Assembly (NCBI GenBank): GCA_015065935.1
Contig: SVPI01000007.1
Span: 1 to 63,719 of the forward strand
From: Oscillospiraceae bacterium
GTDB lineage: Bacteria; Bacillota; Clostridia; Oscillospirales; Acutalibacteraceae
DNA: 63,719 nucleotides
Direction of reading: 5' to 3'
Each line of letters starts with the position of its first letter. Position 1 is the stretch's first letter. Positions 54,392 through 62,670 of the stretch are shown in pieces. Under the pieces are notes generated by a model. That model ran no database searches and was not told the origin of the DNA. It saw only the letters and a program-made list of their open reading frames with translations. A program made the translations under genes and the position numbers.

Positions 54392-55837
54392 CTATTTAAC
54401 AATTACTGCCTCGAGCCCCAAAACATCGGCAATCTTTTTAATTGTTTCGGCGTGGTGCCCAACACCCAAAGCATAGTGATGGGTGGGGCCCTCCATAACC
54501 CATTTTTTAATAAACTCGCGGGTTGTGGGCTCAAAAAAGCCCCTGGTGTTAGTGTTACCTGTTGGAGGAATAGGACCTGCTTTAGAAGTGCCCTCTCCAA
54601 TTACAAACTTAAATTTACCGTTTGCGGTTTGGGTGATGCCCAGCATTGTTATAGGACCCTCTTTAATTTTAAACTCAACCGAGGCGCCGCTGCCCGGTTT
54701 TCCATGGAACTTTGAAAGGCTGCGCAAAATGGGCTTGCCCTCGGCAATGGCAATGTGATGAGGACCATCGTGACCAACCAGAATAAAATCCTCCTCAAAA
54801 TCAAAGGGGTGGAATTCGGCAAAGCTGCCGCCTATGCCCAGCTTATCCATTATAAGCATTGCAATGCAGGTTTTAATATCAAACTCGCCGCACATTGGAA
54901 TTCCCTGGGCGTTAAGAATTGAATTTCCAACAATAAAAGAGGTAGCAACCTCCCGCTGAATGGTGTTCTCTTGACCCTCATAATAGTAAGCCAGACCGTC
55001 AAGGCTAAAGGTTTCAACCAGTCGGTCAAGGGCGGCGGAGCCCTTGGCGGCTCTTTCCAAATCGGCATCGGTTAGTTTTCTGGTTACAGGGTCGCTTTTA
55101 GGGTCCGGGGTTTCAAACTCCTCTAAAATAACCTTTTTCTTAGCCTCGATTTCCTCATTTGTTACCTTGTTATATTCCTTTACAATGTCATCAATTTCAA
55201 TTAGAGGAATATGAAGCCCAAAGGCACCCGAAATAGCAGTGGGGTCGGCGTGCATATCGTACATTGCTTCAAGCACGTGTCCGCAAAGGCCCAGCCTTGC
55301 GCCTTTAAGCCCGTTTAAAACCTTGGCGATATCGCACCACTGCTTAAGCTCGGCCATTGCCTTTTTATCATCATAAAGATGGCCCAAAATAACATCGGCA
55401 ACCGGGCGCCCCATTCTGATTGCAACACCTGTAAACTCGGGAACCGAGCAAATATTATCATTTTCAAGCTGCATATAGGTGCAGGCTTTACTGTAATCCA
55501 TTCTTTTAAGGGGCTGCAGGGCAAGGAGCACAATGGGTGCCTTGGTGTTTTGCAGAATGGGAGCAAATACCGAGGAGGTTGCATAGGTTATCATATTGCA
55601 AATAATAAGGTCAATTTTATCGCCGTTTATACTATCGGCAACCTCATAGCCCTTTTGGTTACTGCCAACAATACCATAATCAAAAACCTGAACACCGTTT
55701 GCCGCCACTAAATCAGCAGTTTGTTTGTGGTAGCCATTAAGAGATTCTTCAAGGCCTTCAAACTGCTTAAAATAGGTTTCGTGAACAACCGAGAAAAACG
55801 CCACGCGGGCAGTTGGAAATCTTTTTCTTTCAATCAT
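54392..55837 (-). CDS. L-fucose/L-arabinose isomerase-family protein
   Basis: A 481-aa sugar isomerase-fold protein. MIERKRFPTARVAFFSVVHETYFKQFEGL starts as in arabinose isomerase-like enzymes, and ICNMITYATSSVFAPILQNTKAPIVLLALQPL (about 79-110) is their central motif. GPHHIAIAEGKP and the C-terminal GPTHHYALGVGHHAETI stretch provide metal-binding histidines. It is likely to interconvert an aldose and a ketose, perhaps fucose, arabinose or a rare sugar; which one is not clear. It starts the two-gene unit with the 707-aa protein and is divergent from the AraC gene. Confidence 0.8.
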   Translation of the reverse strand: MIERKRFPTARVAFFSVVHETYFKQFEGLEESLNGYHKQTADLVAANGVQVFDYGIVGSNQKGYEVADSINGDKIDLIICNMITYATSSVFAPILQNTKAPIVLLALQPLKRMDYSKACTYMQLENDNICSVPEFTGVAIRMGRPVADVILGHLYDDKKAMAELKQWCDIAKVLNGLKGARLGLCGHVLEAMYDMHADPTAISGAFGLHIPLIEIDDIVKEYNKVTNEEIEAKKKVILEEFETPDPKSDPVTRKLTDADLERAAKGSAALDRLVETFSLDGLAYYYEGQENTIQREVATSFIVGNSILNAQGIPMCGEFDIKTCIAMLIMDKLGIGGSFAEFHPFDFEEDFILVGHDGPHHIAIAEGKPILRSLSKFHGKPGSGASVEFKIKEGPITMLGITQTANGKFKFVIGEGTSKAGPIPPTGNTNTRGFFEPTTREFIKKWVMEGPTHHYALGVGHHAETIKKIADVLGLEAVIVK

Positions 55838-55865
55838 TTAAAACGCTCTCCTTTGTTTTTTCATC

Positions 55866-55897
55866 TTGATTTTAACAAAACAAAGGTTTATAATCAA
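55866..55897. promoter_or_regulatory. Face-to-face overlapping divergent promoters
   Basis: Plus: TTGATT (55866-55871), 17 bp, TATAAT (55889-55894) for AraC. Minus: TTGATT (55892-55897), 17 bp, TAAAAT (55869-55874) for the isomerase unit. The -10 of each overlaps the -35 of the other, so they cannot be bound by polymerase at the same time. Confidence 0.75.
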
Positions 55898-55940
55898 CAC
55901 ATAAAACAAAGCGATTTTAGCACAAAATAAAGGTGAGAAA

Positions 55941-56780
55941 ATGTTTTTTAGCGAAATTAAACCCTATGCCAGATATGTTAGATTTTTAGACATTAAAACC
56001 TATCCGCAGCTTTCCCGCGAGGTAACACCCCTTGATAACCGTCTTTTTTATGTATGCGGCGGCACAGGACTTTTTAAAATAGGCGGGCAAATTTTAGAAG
56101 CCCCTGCAGGCAGCCTGCTTTACATTCACTCGGGCGTTTCCTACGCCCATTTGCCCTGCAGTGCCTTTTACCTTGCAATTAACTTTGATTTTTTGCAGAA
56201 TAAACGGCATCTTTCCTCCCCTGTTCCGCCCTGTGAAAGCGGAGAAGCCAAAGAGCTCGTTGAGGATATTCGCTTTTTTGACTATACCGTTTTAAATTCC
56301 TTTTTACTGCTAAAAAACTGTCAGCATTTAGAGGAGCTTTTTAAAGAAAGTGAACGGGAATTTATTACTCGCGCCCCCCTTTTTGAAGAAAAGTTAAGTT
56401 TAAAATGCACCGAAATTCTCATAAGTCTTATTAGAAAAAGCGAGCAAGCTGTATCAAATGACAGCCGCTTCGATGCCGAAAAAATCGCCGACTATTTGAG
56501 AAAAAACCTTGCCGAGCCCATTGATAACAAGGCAGTTGCCGAAAAGTTCCATTTCCATCCCAACTATTTAAGCAGCGAATTTGCAAAATATTTCGGCAAG
56601 CCCATTCATCGCTATGTTCTGGAAATGAGAATTTTAAAGGCTATTTCCCTTTTAGAGGCCGGGGATGATAACATTGCCTCCATTTCAAAAAGCGTTGGCT
56701 TTGAAAATCAAAACTATTTTTCCCGTTATTTTAAAAAGGTCACAGGGGTTTCACCTAAATATTACCTAAAAAAACGATGA
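55941..56780 (+). CDS. AraC-family transcriptional regulator
   Basis: A 279-aa regulator. An N-terminal cupin-like domain (LFYVCGGTGLFKIGGQILEAPAGSLLYIHSGVSYA) should bind a sugar. The C-terminal DNA-binding part has NKAVAEKFHFHPNYLSSEFAKYFGKPIHRYV and DNIASISKSVGFENQNYFSRYFKKVTGVSPKYYLKK. It lies between the isomerase unit and the GH2-ROK-SIS operon and could control both; the three 21-bp repeats before the GH2 gene are its likely sites. Confidence 0.9.
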   Translation: MFFSEIKPYARYVRFLDIKTYPQLSREVTPLDNRLFYVCGGTGLFKIGGQILEAPAGSLLYIHSGVSYAHLPCSAFYLAINFDFLQNKRHLSSPVPPCESGEAKELVEDIRFFDYTVLNSFLLLKNCQHLEELFKESEREFITRAPLFEEKLSLKCTEILISLIRKSEQAVSNDSRFDAEKIADYLRKNLAEPIDNKAVAEKFHFHPNYLSSEFAKYFGKPIHRYVLEMRILKAISLLEAGDDNIASISKSVGFENQNYFSRYFKKVTGVSPKYYLKKR

Positions 56781-56794
56781 TTACCTTTCACTCA

Positions 56795-56865
56795 TTGTCT
56801 TTAATTACTCTGCCTTTGTCTTTTATTACTTTAGTATTGACTTTAATTATTATCGTATTTAAAAT
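56795..56865 (+). promoter_or_regulatory. Three 21-bp operator repeats and promoter of the GH2 operon
   Basis: TTGTCTTTAATTACT (56795), TTGTCTTTTATTACT (56816) and TTGACTTTAATTATT (56837) start exactly 21 bp apart, two helical turns, on one DNA face. The third repeat supplies the -35 TTGACT (56837-56842); TAAAAT (56860-56865) follows after 17 bp. This is the layout of an AraC-type activator site. A GGGAGG ribosome binding site follows before the ATG at 56903. Confidence 0.8.
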
Positions 56866-56902
56866 AAACTTAAAGTCACCTGCTTTTTGGGAGGTTTAAA
56901 AA

Positions 56903-59233
56903 ATGAAATCGGATTTCGAAAAAAATGTTTCGCTAAATGGTCAGTGGGACCTGTTTTTTGAAGAAAATAAGAACTTAAAGTGCGATGCTTTCACCACATT
57001 TAAGGCACTTAAAAAATCGCATTTAAAAAACGTTCCCGCCACCGTTCCGGGAAATTTTGAAATTGACCTGGAAAAGGCAGGAATTATTGATGATATATTC
57101 TTCGGCAACAATCCTTTAGATGCCCAAAAAAGAGAAAATTACCATCTTTGGTATGTTAAGAAATTTACCTCCGACAGCAAAAATTATAACCTTGTTTTTG
57201 ATGGCATTGACACCTTTGCCGATATCTATTTAAACGGTAAACTTGTCGGCACCACCGATAATATGCTTATTTCCCACTCCTTTGATGCCGAGCCTTTCCT
57301 TAAGAAGGGCGAAAATGAGCTGGTTGTTCATATTAAACCCACCTTTCTTCTTTCGCGCGGACGCGAATTTGGTGCGGGTGTAATTAAGCATCAGGAGCAC
57401 AACGCCGAAAGTTTGGTTGTGAGAAAAGCCGCCCATATGTACGGTTGGGACATTATGCCCCGCATTTTATCGGGTGGAATTTGGCTACCTGTTAATTTAA
57501 TAGAAAAGCGTGAGGAATTTTTTACCGAGTGCTATTTAAGCTGTGTAAAAATTGAAAACGGCGTTGCCGCTTTGCGCCTTCATTACGGCGTTAAAATTGC
57601 AGGCGATTTAGCACACGAATACCGCATTAAGATAAGCGGCAATTGCAAGGACAGCAGCTTTGAGCAGGTTTACACCCTTTGGTACACCTCCGGAACAAGA
57701 AATTTCTTTGTTCAAAATCCTTATCTTTGGTGGACTAAAGATTTAGGAGAACAAAACCTTTATGCTGTAAAGGTAGAACTTATTTTAGGCGATAAGGTTA
57801 TGGACTGCGTTACCTTTGATTTCGGTTTCCGCGTTTTCGGTCTTCTTCGCAGCAGTCTTGCCGATGAAAACAGTGAATTTTGCTTTACCATAAACGGTCA
57901 GCGTCTTTTTGTCAGAGGCACCAACTGGGTTCCCCTTGATGCCCTTCATTCAAGGGATGCCGAGCGTTTACCCAAAGCTTTAGAGTTACTCGGCGAATCG
58001 GGCTGTAATATGGTTCGCTGCTGGGGCGGCAATGTTTATGAAAACGAGGCATTTTTCGATTACTGTGACCAAAAGGGAATTGCCGTTTGGCAGGATTTTG
58101 CCATGGGCTGCGCCACCTACCCCCTAACCCGACAGGTTATGGAGGATTTAGAAAAAGAAGCTGTTTGCATTGTTAAAAAATACCGCCAGCACACAAGCCT
58201 TGCCCTTTGGGCGGGAGATAACGAATGTGATGAGTGCTGTGCCCTTTGGACGTCCCACAGCCTTGACCCCAACCGTAACCTTTTAACAAGGCAGGTTATC
58301 CCCTATGTTTTAAATCTTCACGACCCCGAGAGAATTTACCTGCCAAGCTCCCCTTATATTGACTCTGCCGCTTTTGAAAGCGGTATGTTTAAAAATACCC
58401 CCGAAAAGCACCTTTGGGGACCGAGGGATTATTTTAAAAGCGATTTTTACACAAAATCTACCGCTAAATTTGCCAGTGAAACAGGCTACCACGGCTGCCC
58501 GTCCCCCGCTTCTATTGAAAAATTTATTGACAGCGACCATTTATGGCCATATAAAAGCAATCAGCAATGGCTTACCCACGCCACCTGCATGGAAAAGGGG
58601 GATAATGTTACCTATGCCTATCGCATCCCCCTTATGGCAAGCCAAATCGGCGTTTTGTTTAAAGAGGAGCCCCTATGCCTTGCCGACTTTTCCAAAATGA
58701 GTCAGGCAAGCCAGGCCGAGGCTATGAAATTCTTTGTAGAACGCTTTAGAATGGGTAAAACCGACTGGCGCAGAACAGGCATTATTTGGTGGAACCTTCT
58801 TGACGGTTGGCCGCAGTTCTCCGACGCTGTTACCGATTATTACTTCACTAAAAAACTTGCTTTTTACGTTACAAAACGCTCTCAAAATCCCGTTTGCCTT
58901 ATGATGAGTGAGCCTGATGAAAACGGCAAACTCACCCTTGTTGGCGCAAATGAAACAATGAAAAACGTTACCCTTTCCTACAAGGTAACCGAGCTTACCG
59001 AGAACAGAGTTGTGCTTTGCGGCGAAAAGGAGCTTTGCGCCAATAGTGCCGAGGAAATCTCATTAACCGATTATCTCTGTGATGAGCTTCGTTTCTATTT
59101 AATTGAATGGAATATAGGCAGTGAGGCTCACAAGAACTATTATTTAAGCGGAAAAGGCCCGTTTAGCTTTAAAGAGTATTACGCTCTTATGAAATTAAGC
59201 GGAATGTGGGAAGCTGACGCTTTGGAGGACTAG
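56903..59233 (+). CDS. Beta-mannosidase, glycoside hydrolase family 2
   Basis: A 776-aa GH2 enzyme without signal peptide. An N-terminal jelly-roll domain (VSLNGQWDLFFEE through YLNGKLVGTTDNML), an Ig-like domain, then a TIM barrel. The acid/base Glu441 is in WAGDNE and the nucleophile Glu526 in FASETGYHG, in place of the usual SEFG. RGTNWVPLDALH and MVRCWGGNVYENEAFFDYCDQKGI (residues near 347-395) are strong beta-mannosidase marks. It should split mannose from imported beta-mannosides, and heads the operon with ROK and SIS genes. Confidence 0.9.
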   Translation: MKSDFEKNVSLNGQWDLFFEENKNLKCDAFTTFKALKKSHLKNVPATVPGNFEIDLEKAGIIDDIFFGNNPLDAQKRENYHLWYVKKFTSDSKNYNLVFDGIDTFADIYLNGKLVGTTDNMLISHSFDAEPFLKKGENELVVHIKPTFLLSRGREFGAGVIKHQEHNAESLVVRKAAHMYGWDIMPRILSGGIWLPVNLIEKREEFFTECYLSCVKIENGVAALRLHYGVKIAGDLAHEYRIKISGNCKDSSFEQVYTLWYTSGTRNFFVQNPYLWWTKDLGEQNLYAVKVELILGDKVMDCVTFDFGFRVFGLLRSSLADENSEFCFTINGQRLFVRGTNWVPLDALHSRDAERLPKALELLGESGCNMVRCWGGNVYENEAFFDYCDQKGIAVWQDFAMGCATYPLTRQVMEDLEKEAVCIVKKYRQHTSLALWAGDNECDECCALWTSHSLDPNRNLLTRQVIPYVLNLHDPERIYLPSSPYIDSAAFESGMFKNTPEKHLWGPRDYFKSDFYTKSTAKFASETGYHGCPSPASIEKFIDSDHLWPYKSNQQWLTHATCMEKGDNVTYAYRIPLMASQIGVLFKEEPLCLADFSKMSQASQAEAMKFFVERFRMGKTDWRRTGIIWWNLLDGWPQFSDAVTDYYFTKKLAFYVTKRSQNPVCLMMSEPDENGKLTLVGANETMKNVTLSYKVTELTENRVVLCGEKELCANSAEEISLTDYLCDELRFYLIEWNIGSEAHKNYYLSGKGPFSFKEYYALMKLSGMWEADALED

Positions 59234-59236
59234 AAA

Positions 59237-60190
59237 ATGTTTTTATTAGGCTTTGATATCGGCGGTACAAAATGCGCTGTTATGACCGCTGATTATGAAA
59301 ACGGTCAAATCACCCTTCTTGATAAAAAGAAAATTGACACCGACAGGTCCCTTTCCCCTTATGAAATTATTAACCGACTTATCAGTCTTGCCGATGAAAT
59401 TTGCCATAAAAAGCCTGAGGCTGTCGGCATTTCCTGCGGCGGCCCTCTTGATTCAAAACGCGGCGTTATTTTAAGCCCGCCTAATCTGCCAGGCTGGGAC
59501 AATATTCCCATTGTCGAAATCATTAAAAATCATTTTGGAGTCCCTGTTCATCTGCAAAACGATGCCAACGCCTGCGCCGTTGCCGAATGGAAATTCGGCG
59601 CAGGAAAAGGCAAAAACAATGTTGTGTTTTTAACCTTTGGAACAGGGCTTGGAGCAGGTCTTATTTTAGATGGCAGGCTATATAGCGGAACCAATGATAA
59701 CGCGGGAGAGGTTGGTCACATAAGGCTAGAAAAATCAGGCCCTGTAGGCTACGGCAAGGTAGGCTCCTTTGAGGGCTTTTGCAGCGGCGGCGGCATTGCG
59801 CAGCTTGGCTTTATGATGGCCGTTGATGCCGTTAAAAAGGGTGTTTCCCCCGCTTACTATACCGAGGGAATGACCCCAAATGAAGTCACAGCAAAAACCA
59901 TTGCCGATGCGGCAAATGCAGGCGATAAAACAGCACTGGAGGTTTACCGCACCTGCGGCGAGCATTTAGGACGGGGTCTTTCAATTATTATTGATATTTT
60001 AAACCCCGAGATTATTGTTATCGGCAGTGTTTTTGCCCGAGCCCAAAATCTTTTATGGGACAGCGCAAGGGCTGTTATTGAAAAAGAGGCACTGCCCCTT
60101 TCGGCAAATGTTTGCAGGGTTGTGCCGGCACAGCTTTGCGAACAAATCGGAGATTATGCGGCAATAGCTACCGCGCTTTTGGAGGAATAA
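59237..60190 (+). CDS. ROK-family sugar kinase without zinc motif
   Basis: A 317-aa ROK protein. LGFDIGGTKCAVM (4-16) binds ATP phosphate; LQNDANACAVAEWKFGAGK and NVVFLTFGTGLGAGLILDGRLYSG are family motifs, with the catalytic Asp in the QND(A)N segment. The usual zinc motif (CGCGxxGCxE) after GEVGHIR is absent; the segment reads GPVGYGKVGSFEGFCSGGGI. No helix-turn-helix is present, so it is a kinase, not a repressor. It begins 3 bp after the mannosidase gene; its substrate may be mannose or a released monosaccharide. Confidence 0.85.
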   Translation: MFLLGFDIGGTKCAVMTADYENGQITLLDKKKIDTDRSLSPYEIINRLISLADEICHKKPEAVGISCGGPLDSKRGVILSPPNLPGWDNIPIVEIIKNHFGVPVHLQNDANACAVAEWKFGAGKGKNNVVFLTFGTGLGAGLILDGRLYSGTNDNAGEVGHIRLEKSGPVGYGKVGSFEGFCSGGGIAQLGFMMAVDAVKKGVSPAYYTEGMTPNEVTAKTIADAANAGDKTALEVYRTCGEHLGRGLSIIIDILNPEIIVIGSVFARAQNLLWDSARAVIEKEALPLSANVCRVVPAQLCEQIGDYAAIATALLEE

Positions 60191-60193
60191 AAA

Positions 60194-60820
60194 ATGCTTA
60201 AGACCTTAATTAAACGTTATCCCATTTTAAAGGACAGCGAAGCTGATATTAAAGCGGCGGCAGAAAAAATAATAGCCTGCTATGAAAAGGGCGGAAAGCT
60301 ACTTCTTTGCGGGAACGGCGGCAGTGCAGCTGACTGCGACCATATTGTGGGCGAGCTTATGAAAGGTTTTCTAAAAATGAGGCCTTTAAGTGACCAACAA
60401 AAGGCACAAATGAAGGCGGCCTGCCCCCTTTTAGAGGATGAAACCCTCGGAAAACTGCAGGGCGCGCTTCCTGCAATTTCCCTGCCTAACATTTCGGGGC
60501 TTAACTCTGCCTTTTGCAACGATGTTGACCCCGAACTCATTTATGCTCAAAGTCTTATATCTTTAGGAAATAAAGAGGACATTCTTTTAGCCCTTTCTAC
60601 CTCCGGCAATTCCAAAAATGTTCTTGCCGCCGCAAAGGTTGCAAAGGGGCTTGGCCTTACGGTTATTGGTCTTACAGGCAAAACAGGAGGAAAATTAAAG
60701 GACGTTTGCGACCTTTGCATTTGCGCAAATGAAACCGAAACCTTTAAAATTCAGGAACTGCATTTGCCCATTTACCATTATCTTTGTGCCGAAACCGAAG
60801 CACATTTTTTTGAAAAATAA
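60194..60820 (+). CDS. SIS-domain phosphosugar isomerase, GmhA-like
   Basis: A 208-aa SIS-fold protein. GGKLLLCGNGGSAADCDHIVGELMKGF (about 33-58) and LLALSTSGNSKNVLAAAKVAKGLGLTVIGLTG match phosphoheptose isomerases, with a ~35-residue extra loop (MRPLSDQQKAQMKAACPLLE) between them. It probably isomerises the phosphate made by the ROK kinase, but the substrate is not known; no heptose or other GmhB-type genes are near. It ends the operon. Confidence 0.83.
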   Translation: MLKTLIKRYPILKDSEADIKAAAEKIIACYEKGGKLLLCGNGGSAADCDHIVGELMKGFLKMRPLSDQQKAQMKAACPLLEDETLGKLQGALPAISLPNISGLNSAFCNDVDPELIYAQSLISLGNKEDILLALSTSGNSKNVLAAAKVAKGLGLTVIGLTGKTGGKLKDVCDLCICANETETFKIQELHLPIYHYLCAETEAHFFEK

Positions 60821-60821
60821 A

Positions 60822-60867
60822 TAAAAAAATAACCGTGTAAGCACTTTGCTTACACGGTTATTTTTTG
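60822..60867. terminator. Two-way terminator after the SIS gene
   Basis: AATAACCGTGTAAGCA (60828-60843) and TGCTTACACGGTTATT (60847-60862) form a long perfect stem, with A-runs and T-runs outside. The minus-strand gene at 60858 ends inside it. Confidence 0.92.
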
Positions 60868-61076
60868 TTTTTATAAAATGGTAATAATGATAAGAATAAT
60901 CTTTTCCTTTCCCTTTTCCAGTGTTTTTTTTCATTTCCTGCACATCTGCCAATTTCGCTGTTTATATATTTTAAATCCCAAAGGAAAGCGGTTAAAAATT
61001 CCACAAATTTAAAAAGTAGAATTAAAAGAATAAAACCACAAACCACAATTAATAATACAATCGTTAAGATATCCAT
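60858..61076 (-). CDS. Small membrane protein of unknown function
   Basis: A 72-aa protein: one hydrophobic helix (residues 3-32, LTIVLLIVVCGFILLILLFKFVEFL) followed by a very basic C-terminus (KKHWKRERKRLFLSLLPFYKNKK). No family recognised. A GAAAGG site precedes the ATG, and a shared terminator follows its stop. It could be a real small protein, but nothing else supports it. Confidence 0.55.
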   Translation of the reverse strand: MDILTIVLLIVVCGFILLILLFKFVEFLTAFLWDLKYINSEIGRCAGNEKKHWKRERKRLFLSLLPFYKNKK

Positions 61077-61225
61077 TTGAAGCCTTTCAAAACTCTAGCT
61101 TTGTGAGAATTAAACGGTCAATTCCCATGCTATAGCAATATAACTCTATCAATTTTCACTATAAGGAAATTTCGTTGGTAAGTCAAGCCTTTCGCCGAAT
61201 GTTAGCAAAATATGTATAAGATTTA

Positions 61226-61269
61226 ATGGGTAAAAATTTAAGTACATAAAGTAAATTAGTATTACCCAT
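61226..61269. other. Inverted repeat in intergenic region
   Basis: ATGGGTAA (61226-61233) pairs with TTACCCAT (61262-61269), with further weak pairing inside. It lies in the 244-bp gap between 61076 and 61321. The rest of the gap holds no gene I can support. Confidence 0.45.
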
Positions 61270-61302
61270 AAAAAAAACGAGGGAGCATTCCGTTCCCTCG
61301 CG
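61269..61302 (-). terminator. Terminator of the 61321 membrane protein gene
   Basis: CGAGGGA (61278-61284) pairs with TCCCTCG (61294-61300); a long T-run follows on the minus strand. Confidence 0.88.
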
Positions 61303-61320
61303 TTTTTTAATTTTAAGAAT

Positions 61321-62376
61321 TTATTGTGCCGCTAATTCTCTTTTTCTGATAACCGTATATTTTAAGATAAAGAACAGGGCAAGGAAAACTACAGCTGCGG
61401 CAAAAAGAACTACCATACCGAGCATTACTGTTTCCATATAAACCGAAACAGCAGCGCCTACTAAAATGTTAAGGGCTGTGTTTTCAATAAGGCCGTGGGT
61501 TTTTGAAAGAATTGCATAAATAACAGTAAGCAAAACTGCGGCAATGCTGATGTCAATGCCAAGCCACAAAAAGCCGCCGAATTTTCTTAAACGGCAAAGG
61601 AAAATAAGAACTGCAAGCAAGCCGCAAGCGGCAATCATAATAGCTGCGATTGTCGGATTTGTGAAGATGCGGATGGTTGTCTGAACATCCTCGGTTACAA
61701 CACTTGAAATCTGCTGAATGGGAGGCACTGCCTCGGAAATTTCCTTTGCATTCGACTCAATGGCGTGTGTAATTTTTGTTTTGATTTCCTCATCGGTTAA
61801 ATCCAAAGCGTGGGACTGCTTTGCAATTTCAACAATTTCATCAATATGCTCATGCAGGATGTTCTTAACCTCTTCTTCGGTTAAACTATGTTCTGCCTCG
61901 CCTGTGACAAAAAAGTTACTTACATCCTCAGCATAGGTGTTTAGAATTGCCTGGGCGGGTTTAGAATCCATCAAATCCTCAACAGCAGTTTCGGGCAGGT
62001 CAAACTCTGATAAAACGGTGTTTATAATAGCCTGGCCTGAAACAACGTTTTTGAGCTTTTCCATATATTCCTCAACCATACCTGCAAGCTCGGCCTGTTC
62101 GTGCTTTGAAAGGTCCTGCTCGCCCTCGGCGGTGGGCTCAAAGAGAAGCTCGCTTCCCAAAAAAAGCTCAGCAAATTCGGGAGCAGGTGTCCCCTGCTTT
62201 TCCGATTCAATAAGCGCCTGGCCTACCTTGTTTACAATCTGCACCATTTTATCGGGCTTAACAAGAGCCGATAGTGACATATAAATAGGTGTTGCCACAG
62301 CCATCACAACAAGCATAACGCTCATAATAGCCGCTAAAATAATTGTTATAACATTTGCCGCTTTACTTTTTGCCAT
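61321..62376 (-). CDS. Membrane protein with large extracytoplasmic domain, unknown function
   Basis: The start is the ATG at 62376 (MAKSKAANVITII) behind AAGGGGAT, giving 351 aa. One N-terminal membrane helix (about 8-32) is followed by a ~200-residue helical, Glu-rich domain (LSKHEQAELAGMVEEYMEKL, LTEEEVKNILHEHIDEIVEIA) that is probably outside the cell, and three to four C-terminal helices (about 240-345). I recognise no catalytic motif. It is monocistronic with a strong promoter at 62413-62440. Confidence 0.8.
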   Translation of the reverse strand: MAKSKAANVITIILAAIMSVMLVVMAVATPIYMSLSALVKPDKMVQIVNKVGQALIESEKQGTPAPEFAELFLGSELLFEPTAEGEQDLSKHEQAELAGMVEEYMEKLKNVVSGQAIINTVLSEFDLPETAVEDLMDSKPAQAILNTYAEDVSNFFVTGEAEHSLTEEEVKNILHEHIDEIVEIAKQSHALDLTDEEIKTKITHAIESNAKEISEAVPPIQQISSVVTEDVQTTIRIFTNPTIAAIMIAACGLLAVLIFLCRLRKFGGFLWLGIDISIAAVLLTVIYAILSKTHGLIENTALNILVGAAVSVYMETVMLGMVVLFAAAVVFLALFFILKYTVIRKRELAAQ

Positions 62377-62412
62377 AAAAATTTTATCCCCTTTTACTGA
62401 TATTATATGTAC

Positions 62413-62440
62413 AGTATACAGCAATAATTGTATATGTCAA
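62413..62440 (-). promoter_or_regulatory. Promoter of the 61321-62376 gene
   Basis: Minus-strand TTGACA (62435-62440), 16 bp, TATACT (62413-62418). The spacer carries the inverted repeat TATACA/TGTATA. Confidence 0.75.
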
Positions 62441-62459
62441 TATCGACATTTTGCCCCGC

Positions 62460-62488
62460 TTGACTTTTAGGCAAAAAAAGAGTATTAT
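62460..62488 (+). promoter_or_regulatory. Promoter of the leader RNA and HPr-like gene
   Basis: TTGACT (62460-62465), 17 bp, TATTAT (62483-62488). Predicted transcription start about 62494-62496, exactly at the first base of helix P1. Confidence 0.85.
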
Positions 62489-62493
62489 AGCAT

Positions 62494-62654
62494 TAGGGTA
62501 CAAAGAATAATCCGAACCCGCCTCAAAGCGGATAATTTCGGTGCTTTTTACCCATTCCATTCTTGTATGGCTGACGGATTAACGAGTATTTTAACAAAGT
62601 ATGAGCAAAAATCCGGCTTTTAAAAACGGAGTTCAGATTATTCGCTCTACCCTA
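62494..62654 (+). ncRNA. Structured leader RNA (riboswitch-like or 6S-like)
   Basis: About 161 nt closed by TAGGGTA (62494-62500)/TACCCTA (62648-62654). Next come GAATAATC (62505-62512)/GATTATTC (62636-62643) and GAAC (62514-62517)/GTTC (62631-62634). Inside are hairpins CCGC-CTCAAA-GCGG (62518-62531), CCAT-TCTTGT-ATGG (about 62557-62570) and CGGATT/AATCCG (62575-62580/62610-62615). The 3' strand of P1 ends right before the ribosome binding site of the HPr-like gene and there is no terminator, which favours a cis-acting leader over a free 6S RNA. I could not match it to a named class. Confidence 0.6.
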
Positions 62655-62670
62655 TGAAAGAGGTGCTTTT

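Noticed and set aside
56795-56860. CRISPR or plasmid iterons
   Set aside because: Only three imperfect copies overlapping a promoter beside an AraC gene; an operator explains them better.
62494-62654. Firm 6S RNA call
   Set aside because: Outer helices fit loosely, but there is no terminator and the RNA runs into the next gene; left as an unclassified leader.
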